A stretch of 64,000 bases of DNA from Pseudomonadota bacterium (GTDB lineage Bacteria > Pseudomonadota > Alphaproteobacteria > Rhizobiales > Beijerinckiaceae): the NCBI GenBank assembly GCA_023450615.1, contig JAEXGT010000073.1, forward strand, positions 1-64,000, in the 5' to 3' direction. This document shows positions 54,568 to 62,407 of the stretch, piece after piece (the stretch's first letter is position 1; every line of letters starts with the position of its first letter). The position numbers and the translations under genes were made by a program. The notes beneath the pieces are model-generated. The model searched no databases, was not told where the DNA came from, and saw only the letters and a list, made by a program, of their open reading frames with translations.

Positions 54568-55020
54568 ATGATGACGGAAACCCATCTCCAGCTAGGGCAG
54601 GCCAGCGCCCTGCCCCAGACGCCCGAGGAAGCCCAGCTCGACCGGGTGCCGAACCCGCACCCCGATACGGACTATCTCGCACGTTTCACGGTGCCGGAGT
54701 TCACCTCGCTCTGCCCGGTGACCGGCCAGCCCGACTTCGCGATCATCGTGATCGATTACGTGCCCGGCCCGTGGCTCGTGGAGTCGAAATCGCTCAAGCT
54801 CTACATGCACAGCTTCCGCAACCACGGCGCATTCCACGAGGATTGCACGGTAGCCATCGGCAAGCGCCTCGCCGAACTGCTGGAGCCTCGTTACCTGCGC
54901 ATCGGCGGTTACTGGTATCCGCGCGGCGGCATCCCCATCGACGTGTTCTGGCAGACAGGCGAATTGCCGAAGAACCTTTGGCTGCCTGATCAGGGCGTCG
55001 CGCCCTATCGCGCTCGCTAA
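54568..55020 (+). CDS. queF: NADPH-dependent preQ0 reductase QueF
   Basis: A 150-residue tunnelling-fold enzyme of the short QueF type, reducing 7-cyano-7-deazaguanine to preQ1 in queuosine synthesis. The catalytic cysteine lies in FTSLCPVTGQPDFA, the QueF motif ESKSLKLYMHSFRNHGAFHE is present in the form ESKSLKLY...RNHGAFHE, and DCTVAI follows. It diverges from eno and converges with the MFS gene, overlapping it by four bases. A start one codon later (54571) is equally possible. Confidence 0.95.
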   Translation: MMTETHLQLGQASALPQTPEEAQLDRVPNPHPDTDYLARFTVPEFTSLCPVTGQPDFAIIVIDYVPGPWLVESKSLKLYMHSFRNHGAFHEDCTVAIGKRLAELLEPRYLRIGGYWYPRGGIPIDVFWQTGELPKNLWLPDQGVAPYRAR

Positions 55021-56174
55021 ACCTTTGGACGCCTCAGCACGTATGAGGCGTTCAAGCCCACGGCCAGGATGACAGCCGCCGCGATCATGGTCGATGCCGT
55101 CAGACCGATCCGCGTAAGGCCGAAACCCATGAGCACGACGCCGAGCGCCTGGCCGCAGAAGAACGAGAAGGCATGGAGCGCGACGGCGGAAGCGCGTGCT
55201 CCCGGTGCGACTTCCGTCACCTGGGCCTGGAAGGTGTTGTGCATCATGTAGAAGCCGAGGCCCATGAGCAGCAGGGCGGCGAAATCGAGCTTCCAGTCTC
55301 CGGCGAATCCGAGAATGACGAGAGCGAGCGCCGCGAAGAATCCCCCGCCCACGAGGATGCGCCCGATGCCGAGACGCCGCAGCATCCAGCTCACGAGAGC
55401 AGAATAGATCAGGCCACCGATGGCAAAGCCGCCGATGGCGAAGCCCGCCTCTGTCGCCCCGCCCCCGCCGCGCTCTTCGAGCAGCGGCGCGATATAGGGA
55501 AAGACGCTGAAGATGGCGCTCGATTCCACGAAGACGGAACCGAAGAGAAACAGCGCCCTCGGATTGGAGAGAATATCCCGATACCGGAGGATCGCCGCGC
55601 GGGGATCGAACTTGCCGCCGGGAAGCGCTCCGCGAAAGCCGATGACGGTTGCCGCGAGCGCGCAGGCCATCATGAGCGTGGAGAGACCGAACACTCCGCG
55701 CCAGCCGATCCACTCCGCCAGAAACCCCGCAAGCGTCGACCCTGCCAATTGGCCGATGATGACAGCCACGAGATAGCGGCTCAGCGCCACCTGCCGTTGG
55801 GCCATCTCGACGCGATCGCCGATGAGGGCAATGGAGAGTGGCACCGCACCGCCGGCAGCCATCCCGGCAACGATGCGCAAGGCGAAGAGCGTCTCGGTAT
55901 TAGGCGCGAAGAAGGAGCCCGCAAGCGCAAGGAAGAGAAGCGACAGCGCCACCTTCATCACGCGCTCCTTGCCCAGCGCATCGCCGATGGGGCCGAGAAC
56001 CGGCTGGATGAAGGCATAGGGCAGCGCGAATGCTGCGGAGAGCAACGCGACGGTCTGCGTCGTGGAACTCAGGTCCCGGGCGATCACCCCGACCATGGGC
56101 TCGACCGCACGGGCGGAGAAGGTGCTGGCAAAGCCGCTGACGGCAAGGATCAGGATGAGATTGCGGGAAGACAT
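55017..56174 (-). CDS. MFS transporter
   Basis: A 385-residue protein with 12 predicted membrane helices. The MFS loop 2-3 motif appears as GPIGDALGKERVMK, and RIVAGMAAGGAVPLSIALIGD matches the motif region of helices 4-5 in drug/sugar efflux-like members. The substrate is unknown; sequence style resembles DHA1-type exporters. It overlaps the end of queF by four bases in convergent orientation. Confidence 0.88.
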   Translation of the reverse strand: MSSRNLILILAVSGFASTFSARAVEPMVGVIARDLSSTTQTVALLSAAFALPYAFIQPVLGPIGDALGKERVMKVALSLLFLALAGSFFAPNTETLFALRIVAGMAAGGAVPLSIALIGDRVEMAQRQVALSRYLVAVIIGQLAGSTLAGFLAEWIGWRGVFGLSTLMMACALAATVIGFRGALPGGKFDPRAAILRYRDILSNPRALFLFGSVFVESSAIFSVFPYIAPLLEERGGGGATEAGFAIGGFAIGGLIYSALVSWMLRRLGIGRILVGGGFFAALALVILGFAGDWKLDFAALLLMGLGFYMMHNTFQAQVTEVAPGARASAVALHAFSFFCGQALGVVLMGFGLTRIGLTASTMIAAAVILAVGLNASYVLRRPKV

Positions 56175-56286
56175 GGGGCTCTAACAAAGAAGGCCGCGAG
56201 ATGAAGCCATTTGCTCCATATCACGGCCCTGTCGCAAAGACAGATGCGGGAATGCACATCTGCCCCACTATTATATCATGAGCCGA

Positions 56287-57135
56287 TCAAGCCGCCCTGC
56301 CCTTCGCCAGCGCGTCGAAGGCCTTCAGCTGGGCGAGCAGAGCTTCCAGCTCCTTCAGGGGCACCATGTTGGGGCCGTCGGAGGGAGCCTTGTCCGGGTC
56401 CTGGTGCGTTTCGATGAAAACGCCGGCCACACCGACCGCCACCGCTGCGCGGGCGAGGACCGGCACGAATTCACGCTGGCCGCCCGAGGTCGCACCCTTG
56501 CCGCCCGGCTGCTGCACGGAATGGGTGGCGTCGAAGATCACCGGAGCACCGGTTTCGGCCATGATCGGTAGGCCGCGCATGTCGGAGACGAGGGTATTAT
56601 AGCCGAAGGACGCGCCGCGCTCGGTGAGCATCACGTTCGGATTGCCCGAAGCGCGGACCTTCTCGGCCACGTTCGCCATGTCCCAGGGCGCCAGGAACTG
56701 GCCTTTCTTCACGTTGACCACGCGGCCTGTCTTGGCGGCGGCGACGAGAAGGTCTGTCTGGCGGCAGAGATAGGCGGGGATCTGAAGGATATCGACCACC
56801 TCGCCCACGAGGGCGCATTGGTCGTTCTCATGCACGTCGGTGATGACGGGCAGGCCGAACTTTTCCTTCACCTCGGCGAAGACGCTAAGCGCCTTGTCCA
56901 GGCCGATGCCCCGGGCGCTGTTGATCGAGGTGCGGTTCGCCTTGTCGAAAGATGACTTATAGACGAGACCGAGACCGAGCCGCCCCGTGATCTCCTTGAG
57001 TGCAGCGGCCATCTCGAGCGCGTGATCGCGGCTTTCCATGGCGCAGGGGCCCGCAATGATGCTGAGCGGGAGGTGATTGCCGAAGCGGACGGAGCCTGCC
57101 TCGACGACGGATTGGGTCTGTTTGGTATCGGTCAT
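56287..57135 (-). CDS. kdsA: 3-deoxy-8-phosphooctulonate synthase (KDO-8-P synthase)
   Basis: A 282-residue class I-type aldolase-fold enzyme condensing arabinose 5-phosphate with phosphoenolpyruvate for LPS core synthesis. Landmarks are IIAGPCAMESRDHA, YKSSFDKANRTS, TDVHENDQC, QIPAYLCRQTDL, KKGQFLAPWDM and DATHSVQQPGG. ATG 57135 is preferred to an in-frame upstream start at 57165 because it begins the usual N terminus. Confidence 0.97.
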   Translation of the reverse strand: MTDTKQTQSVVEAGSVRFGNHLPLSIIAGPCAMESRDHALEMAAALKEITGRLGLGLVYKSSFDKANRTSINSARGIGLDKALSVFAEVKEKFGLPVITDVHENDQCALVGEVVDILQIPAYLCRQTDLLVAAAKTGRVVNVKKGQFLAPWDMANVAEKVRASGNPNVMLTERGASFGYNTLVSDMRGLPIMAETGAPVIFDATHSVQQPGGKGATSGGQREFVPVLARAAVAVGVAGVFIETHQDPDKAPSDGPNMVPLKELEALLAQLKAFDALAKGRAA

Positions 57136-57196
57136 GAAGCAGTCACCTACTCCGTTTCGTAGCAAACGGGAAGCGTTGATCTATCCTTCACAACCC

Positions 57197-57219
57197 ATGG
57201 CCGGGCAGATCCCGGCCAT
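57197..57219. repeat. REP-like palindrome, copy B
   Basis: ATGGCCGGG (57197-57205), CAGAT, CCCGGCCAT (57211-57219); identical arms to the element at 48190-48212. It lies between the DUF350 gene and kdsA and may act as a transcript-end hairpin for the DUF350 gene's upstream neighbours or as a dispersed repeat. Confidence 0.6.
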
Positions 57220-57235
57220 CTCGACGTGAGGGAGA

Positions 57236-57637
57236 TCAGAACGTCATGGAAGCCGCATTGATGATGCCGGCCGAGAGCGAGGCGGCGCCCAGGAACAGGG
57301 CTGCAGCCATTTCTCCGGACGCGATCCGCTGGGAGAGATTCGGCATCACGAGGCGCACGAGCCAATAGATAACGATCTGGACCGCCAGGGCCACGAGCCC
57401 CCAAACGATGAGATCGATTATACCCTGGGCATGGACGATGGCACTGCCGAGCGGGAGTGCAAAGCCGACGAGGCTGAACCCGAGCGCCGTGGAAGCCGAG
57501 ATCACGTTCTTGCGGATCAGCGCGAACTCATTGTGCATGGTCGCAAGGGTGTAGAGGCCAAGATAGACCGCCACAAGCACGATGGCGATGACGAAGTACA
57601 CCAGGAAGTCGAATAAGCCCGCCAGAATCGAAGTCAC
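57236..57637 (-). CDS. DUF350 domain membrane protein
   Basis: A 133-residue protein with about four membrane helices (FLVYFVIAIVLVAVYLGLYTLA, ISASTALGFSLVGFALPLG, IIDLIVWGLVALAVQIVIYWLV and a C-terminal small-residue helix). The pattern, including the EFALIRKNVISAS segment between helices, fits DUF350 (YjfL/UPF0719). Relatives are often next to spermidine-synthase-like or KefB-type genes; none is seen here. Function is unknown. Confidence 0.82.
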   Translation of the reverse strand: MTSILAGLFDFLVYFVIAIVLVAVYLGLYTLATMHNEFALIRKNVISASTALGFSLVGFALPLGSAIVHAQGIIDLIVWGLVALAVQIVIYWLVRLVMPNLSQRIASGEMAAALFLGAASLSAGIINAASMTF

Positions 57638-57682
57638 GATCAGCCCCTATGATTGAGATGGCTGATTGCTATGCGGTTATGG

Positions 57683-58552
57683 TTAAGATTGCGTTGGCTC
57701 GAAGGCAATGGCCGTGCCGTAGGCTGCGCTCGCCGGAACCACAAGCCTGCTGCCCACATGCTGATAGGGAATTTCGGCCGCGTCCAGGCGTTTGGCCTGA
57801 GCGTGAATGTCCTCGACCCGAACCGCGAAGGCCACGAAGGACGGCTGGTCCAGCTCGGCCTCGACCGATACATAGCTCTCGGCGGCATCGTCCGGCGTCA
57901 TCACGTCGAGATGCGCATCACCGAGACAGAACGAGAGGTCGTGCAGGGCCGGGCTCGTCGAGATGGAATCGGTGAAAGCGGTCAGAAAACCCTTGCTGCG
58001 GCTCGGATCGGGGCATGCCAACGCCACCGTTGCAAGACCCGTGGCGCCGTTCTCGTGCGCCTGAAAAGCAGGATTCCAGAAATTCTCCGGATAGTGCTGC
58101 TGACAGACGAAGAAGCCCGCACGGGGAGCGGATTCGAGGGAGGCGAATGCCAGGGTGAAGGCCACCTTGATTTCGGTGCCGTCGGGACGGCGTCCCGCAC
58201 GCTCGAAGTGGAACGGCTCGAACGAACCGATGCCCTTCTGCGCGAAATCGGCCGCATCCGCCTTGGCGTTCTGGCTCTGAAGCACCAGCATGGCAATGCC
58301 TTCGCGGTCACGCAAATAATCGCGCATGAAGGCCCCGAAGCTGAAATGCCCCTGCTGATGGGGCGGGATCTGAGCGCCCTCGCCCACCGTGATCAGTTCG
58401 AGAAACGCATTGGGAAATTGAACGAGCCGATTCTCCGTTCCCCACGAATGCCGGTTGCGCGCGCCGACCTGAAACCCGAGACGCCGATAGAAATCACCGG
58501 CTTTATCGAGGTCGTGAACGGCAATGACGAGGTGGTCGATCCGGCGGGACAT
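57683..58552 (-). CDS. VOC family protein (glyoxalase-like domain)
   Basis: A 289-residue protein with two vicinal-oxygen-chelate modules. It starts RRIDHLVIAVHDLDKAGDFYRRLGFQVG (core DHLVIAVHDLDKA), with a likely metal histidine, and continues to a second module near residue 165. The layout matches Glyoxalase_3-type proteins of unknown substrate. ATG 58552 is chosen with a GGAAAGAG ribosome site just upstream. It lies upstream of the DUF350 gene and downstream of pyrG. Confidence 0.83.
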   Translation of the reverse strand: MSRRIDHLVIAVHDLDKAGDFYRRLGFQVGARNRHSWGTENRLVQFPNAFLELITVGEGAQIPPHQQGHFSFGAFMRDYLRDREGIAMLVLQSQNAKADAADFAQKGIGSFEPFHFERAGRRPDGTEIKVAFTLAFASLESAPRAGFFVCQQHYPENFWNPAFQAHENGATGLATVALACPDPSRSKGFLTAFTDSISTSPALHDLSFCLGDAHLDVMTPDDAAESYVSVEAELDQPSFVAFAVRVEDIHAQAKRLDAAEIPYQHVGSRLVVPASAAYGTAIAFEPTQS

Positions 58553-58608
58553 CAAGCTCTTTCCTGTAGGGTCTCCCTAAACTAGGGCAGCAAAGGCGAA
58601 CGTAAAAC

Positions 58609-58643
58609 AAAAGCGCCGGCGGGAGGTCCCAGCCGGCGCTTTT
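58609..58643. terminator. Strong hairpin terminator downstream of pyrG
   Basis: AAAAGCGCCGGC (58609-58620) and GCCGGCGCTTTT (58632-58643) form a 12-bp stem ending in A/T runs on both sides, so it can work in both directions. It is 11 bases beyond the pyrG stop on the minus strand. Confidence 0.85.
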
Positions 58644-58653
58644 GCATTCAGAT

Positions 58654-60282
58654 TCAGACCAATCGGCTCTGTTCGACCGCCGCGTGGATGAAGCTCTTGA
58701 AGAGCGGGTGCGGCTCGAAGGGGCGCGACTTCAGTTCCGGGTGGTACTGCACGCCGATGAACCACGGGTGGTCCTCGTATTCTACGATCTCGGGCAGAAC
58801 GCCGTCGGGCGACACGCCGGAGAAGCGCAGGCCCTTGGCCTCCAGCTTGTCGCGGTAGGACATGTTCACCTCGTAACGGTGGCGATGGCGCTCGGAGATT
58901 TCCGTGCCGCCATAGATTTCGGCCACCTTGCTGCCTGGGATGAGCTTGGCATCATAGGCGCCGAGGCGCATGGTGCCGCCGAGATCGCCGCTGGAAGTGC
59001 GCTTCTCCAGTTCGTTGCCGCGAAGCCACTCGGTCATGAGGCCGACGACCGGTTCAGGGGTCGGGCCGAATTCCGTGGAATTGGCGTCCTTGATTCCGGC
59101 GAGCGAGCGGGCAGCCTCGATCACGGCCATCTGCATGCCGAAGCAGATGCCGAAATACGGCACCTTGCGTTCGCGGGCGAACTTGGCCGCCTGGATCTTG
59201 CCTTCCGCGCCTCGCTGGCCGAACCCTCCAGGCACCATGATGCCGTGGATGCCTTCCAGGAACGGGGCCGGGTCCTCGTTCTCGAAGACCTCGCTCTCGA
59301 TCCAATGCAGGTTCACCTTCACCTGATTGGCAATGCCGCCATGGTGCAGGGACTCGATGAGCGACTTATAGGCGTCCTTGAGACCTGTGTACTTGCCGAC
59401 GATGGCGATATTCACCTCGCCCTCGGGGTTGTGCACGCGCTCGGAAATGCCCGTCCAGCGGCTCAGATTCGGAGCCTTGGCGGCGTCGAGACCGAAAGCG
59501 GCCAGCACTTCGCTGTCGAGGCCAGCCTCGTGATAGGCCAGCGGTACGTCATAGATGGAGCGCGCATCGCGCGCCTCGATCACCGCCGTCTCACGCACAT
59601 TGCAGAACAGGGCGAGCTTGCGGCGCTCGTCCTTCGGGATCTCGCGATCCGTGCGGCAAAGCAGGATGTCGGGCTGGATGCCGATGGAGCGCAGCTCGGC
59701 GACGGAGTGCTGCGTCGGCTTGGTCTTCAGCTCGCCCGCGGATGGGATGAACGGCAGCAGGGTCAGGTGGACATAGATCGCCTGGCCGCGCGGCAGATCG
59801 TTGCCGAGCTGTCGGATCGCCTCGAAGAACGGCAGGCCCTCGATATCGCCCACCGTGCCGCCGATCTCGACCAGCACGAAGTCGAAGCCCTCGTTGCCCG
59901 TGAGCACGAAGTCCTTGATGGCGTTCGTGACGTGCGGAATCACCTGGATCGTGGCGCCGAGATAATCGCCGCGCCGCTCCTTGGTGATGATGTCGAGATA
60001 GATCCGGCCCGTGGTGATGTTGTCGGCCTTGGTGGCCGGAACGCCGGTGAAGCGCTCGTAATGGCCCAGGTCGAGATCCGTCTCGGCGCCGTCGTCGGTC
60101 ACGAAGACCTCGCCGTGCTGATAGGGGCTCATCGTCCCCGGATCGACGTTGAGATATGGGTCGAGCTTACGAAGCCTGACCTTGTAGCCGCGAGCTTGGA
60201 GAAGCGCTCCCAGGGCCGCCGAAGCCAGACCCTTGCCGAGCGAAGACACCACGCCGCCGGTGATAAATACGTACCGCGTCAT
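58654..60282 (-). CDS. pyrG: CTP synthase
   Basis: A 542-residue enzyme making CTP from UTP, ATP and glutamine. The synthetase domain begins RYVFITGGVVSSLGKGLASA and has MSPYQHGEVFVTDDGAETDLDLGHYERF (core DDGAETDLDLGHYE). The C-terminal class I glutaminase domain has the nucleophile cysteine in YFGICFGMQ and the His-Glu pair in GVQYHPELKSRP. It is 106 bases downstream of secG on the minus strand, separated by a terminator hairpin. Confidence 0.98.
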   Translation of the reverse strand: MTRYVFITGGVVSSLGKGLASAALGALLQARGYKVRLRKLDPYLNVDPGTMSPYQHGEVFVTDDGAETDLDLGHYERFTGVPATKADNITTGRIYLDIITKERRGDYLGATIQVIPHVTNAIKDFVLTGNEGFDFVLVEIGGTVGDIEGLPFFEAIRQLGNDLPRGQAIYVHLTLLPFIPSAGELKTKPTQHSVAELRSIGIQPDILLCRTDREIPKDERRKLALFCNVRETAVIEARDARSIYDVPLAYHEAGLDSEVLAAFGLDAAKAPNLSRWTGISERVHNPEGEVNIAIVGKYTGLKDAYKSLIESLHHGGIANQVKVNLHWIESEVFENEDPAPFLEGIHGIMVPGGFGQRGAEGKIQAAKFARERKVPYFGICFGMQMAVIEAARSLAGIKDANSTEFGPTPEPVVGLMTEWLRGNELEKRTSSGDLGGTMRLGAYDAKLIPGSKVAEIYGGTEISERHRHRYEVNMSYRDKLEAKGLRFSGVSPDGVLPEIVEYEDHPWFIGVQYHPELKSRPFEPHPLFKSFIHAAVEQSRLV

Positions 60283-60359
60283 GGACCCCTATCCATCAAA
60301 AAGGAGCGCCGATTCGCAATCCGCGAATCGTCACACTCCAAAACCATCCACAAAAGAAG

Positions 60360-60379
60360 AGGGCCGGAGGTCCGGCCCT
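60360..60379 (-). terminator. Terminator downstream of secG
   Basis: AGGGCCGG (60360-60367) and CCGGCCCT (60372-60379) form an 8-bp stem with a 4-base loop; on the minus strand CTTCTTTTG follows. A second 8-bp hairpin (60310-60317 with 60323-60330) lies between it and pyrG. Confidence 0.75.
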
Positions 60380-60388
60380 GCGGTTCGC

Positions 60389-60793
60389 TTACTGCTGAGG
60401 CGCTGTAGGCACCGGAGCACCGGGTACCGGTGTGGCCGGTTGATCGCCCTGGAGACGCTGGAGCTGCTCAAGCACGTTGCCGCCCTGCGGAGCCACAGGA
60501 GACTGCTGACCGGCGGGAGCCGCCGGAGCAGCGCCGTCGAGGATCGAGCGAGGAGCGCGGCCCGACGTCGCCATGACGGTGAGCGCGATGCTCGTCACGA
60601 AGAACAGGCCCGCGAGAATCGCCGTGGCGCGGGTGAGCGCATTGGCCTGACCGCGGCCGGTCATGAAACCGGACACGCCGCCGCCGCCTCCGCCGCCGAG
60701 GCCCATGCCGCCGCCCTCAGAGCGCTGCAGAAGGACCACGCCGATCAGGGCGAGGACGATGATCAGGTGAATAATGATGAGAACTGTTTGCAT
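60389..60793 (-). CDS. secG: Preprotein translocase subunit SecG
   Basis: A 134-residue membrane protein. Helix 1 (VLIIIHLIIVLALIGVVLLQ) is followed by the typical QRSEGGGMGLGGG glycine loop, then TRATAILAGLFFVTSIALTVMA as helix 2. The C-terminal Pro/Ala/Gln-rich tail (QSPVAPQGG ... APVPTAPQQ) is an alphaproteobacterial extension. It assists SecYE translocation. Confidence 0.95.
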   Translation of the reverse strand: MQTVLIIIHLIIVLALIGVVLLQRSEGGGMGLGGGGGGGVSGFMTGRGQANALTRATAILAGLFFVTSIALTVMATSGRAPRSILDGAAPAAPAGQQSPVAPQGGNVLEQLQRLQGDQPATPVPGAPVPTAPQQ

Positions 60794-61024
60794 CGTTCCA
60801 AAGCCTCAAGCGGCCGCGCCATGGAGGCCTCCATGGGCGTCAGCCGCTCGCAATTCGTATGTTGGGGCGGGCTGTAGCATAGGTGTGCGCGGGATCAAAG
60901 GCCTGCAAGCCGCCTTTTGCACGGGAGGGATACTTTATGGATGCATGAATGCCGCCCGCAACCGGCGGCGCCCCCTGCGTGATGCCATATCCCTCGATGG
61001 GTAAGAAAATAAGCAAAAGGGGCA

Positions 61025-61474
61025 CTACCCCTCCAGCGCCCCGATCATCTCGACGCGTGTCGCATGCCGGCCGCCCTCGAACTGGGCCGCCAGGAATGCA
61101 TCCACGATATCGAGCGCCAAGCCCTCGCCCACGACACGAACGCCGATGGAGAGCATGTTGGCATCGTTGTGCTGGCGGATCATGCGGGCGGAGAATGTAT
61201 CGCTGCAAACACCGCAGCGAATGCCCTTCAGCTTGTTCGCCGCCATCATGATGCCCTGGCCAGTGCCACATAGGACGATGCCGAACCGGCAATCGCCGGA
61301 GGCAACGAGCCGCGCCGCCGCCTCCCCGTGCTTCGGATAATGCGTACTCTCCGGCGTCGTCGGACCGATATCGACCACCTCCCAGCCCTGCGCCACGATA
61401 TGAGCGGCGATAGCTTGGCGGAGCGGGATCGCGGTATGGTCGCTGGAGAGGACGATACGTTTGTTGGCTGTCAT
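61025..61474 (-). CDS. rpiB: Ribose-5-phosphate isomerase B (RpiB/LacAB family)
   Basis: A 149-residue isomerase interconverting ribulose and ribose 5-phosphate. Visible are SSDHTAIPLRQAIAAH, DIGPTTPESTHYP, the catalytic cysteine in LCGTGQGIMMAANK, GVCSDTFSARMIRQHNDANMLSIG (shown by RQHNDANML) and a C-terminal FEGGRHATRV. It lies 27 bases downstream of tpiA on the same strand. Confidence 0.94.
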   Translation of the reverse strand: MTANKRIVLSSDHTAIPLRQAIAAHIVAQGWEVVDIGPTTPESTHYPKHGEAAARLVASGDCRFGIVLCGTGQGIMMAANKLKGIRCGVCSDTFSARMIRQHNDANMLSIGVRVVGEGLALDIVDAFLAAQFEGGRHATRVEMIGALEG

Positions 61475-61501
61475 GACGGCACCGTCCTGATCTGAGTCAT
61501 T

Positions 61502-62272
61502 TTAGCTCAGGTAAGCACCTGCAATCGCCAGGAAATCGGCCGCGACGAGGCTTGCGCCACCCACGAGCGCGCCGTTGACGTTCTCCACAGCCATCAGCTC
61601 AGCGGCGTTGGAGGGCTTCACGGAGCCCCCGTAGAGGATGCGCACCTTGGCATGTTCAGCCTTGCCGACGAGGCGCTTCAGTTCCTCACGGATTGCGGCA
61701 TGGACCTCCGCCACGTCGGCGGTGGTCGGGGTCAGCCCCGTGCCGATGGCCCACACGGGCTCATAGGCCACGACGAGGTTATTGCTGTTGGAATCGGCCG
61801 GGATCGAGCCGCGCAGTTGCTTGCGGACCACGGCGATGGTCTTGCCGGATTCGCGTTCCTCGCGGGTTTCACCCACGCAGACGATGGCGGTGAGCCCCGC
61901 CCGATGGGCCGCGAGGGCCTTCGCGCAGACGTCCGCGTCCTTTTCCTTGTGGTACTGGCGGCGCTCGGAATGGCCCACGAGCACATAGGTCGCGCCTGCA
62001 TCGGCCAGCATTTCGGCCGAGATGTCACCCGTGAAGGCGCCCGATTCCTTGGCATGGCAATCCTGGCCGCCGATGCCGACCCTGGTGCCCACGGACATGT
62101 GAGAGAAAGCCGAGACGAGGGTTGCAGGCGGGCAGACAGCGAGGTCGACCTTTACTCTCAGACCAGGGGTATACCCGGCATGAATTTCGCCCAAAACCTG
62201 GGCCGAAGACTTCAAAAGGCCGTTCATCTTCCAGTTTCCCGCCACCAGCGGGCGTGGCCGATCGACGCTCAT
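61502..62272 (-). CDS. tpiA: Triosephosphate isomerase
   Basis: A 256-residue TIM barrel. The catalytic residues appear in VAGNWKMNG (lysine), VLVGHSERRQYH (histidine) and AYEPVWAIGTG (glutamate); the phosphate-binding GGSVKPSNAAELM and ALVGGASL follow. ATG 62272 (MSVDRPRPLVAGNW) is used; an in-frame start at 62332 would add a leader that lacks family similarity. Divergent from the PpiD-like gene. Confidence 0.97.
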   Translation of the reverse strand: MSVDRPRPLVAGNWKMNGLLKSSAQVLGEIHAGYTPGLRVKVDLAVCPPATLVSAFSHMSVGTRVGIGGQDCHAKESGAFTGDISAEMLADAGATYVLVGHSERRQYHKEKDADVCAKALAAHRAGLTAIVCVGETREERESGKTIAVVRKQLRGSIPADSNSNNLVVAYEPVWAIGTGLTPTTADVAEVHAAIREELKRLVGKAEHAKVRILYGGSVKPSNAAELMAVENVNGALVGGASLVAADFLAIAGAYLS

Positions 62273-62407
62273 TGCTGCACTCCTGTCACGCTTAATAAGT
62301 TGGCAGTAGCAGAGCCTTGGGGCTTCTTTCAACCAGACTTGCCCTTTTCCCCGGGCCTTTGATGGGCTATCGCCCTGTTAAACGAGTTTTTTGAGAACGG
62401 GTTCACG

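Noticed and set aside
58642..60408. A 588-codon open frame opposite pyrG
   Set aside because: It lies entirely antisense to a highly conserved CTP synthase and crosses its terminator; composition is typical of reverse-strand shadows.
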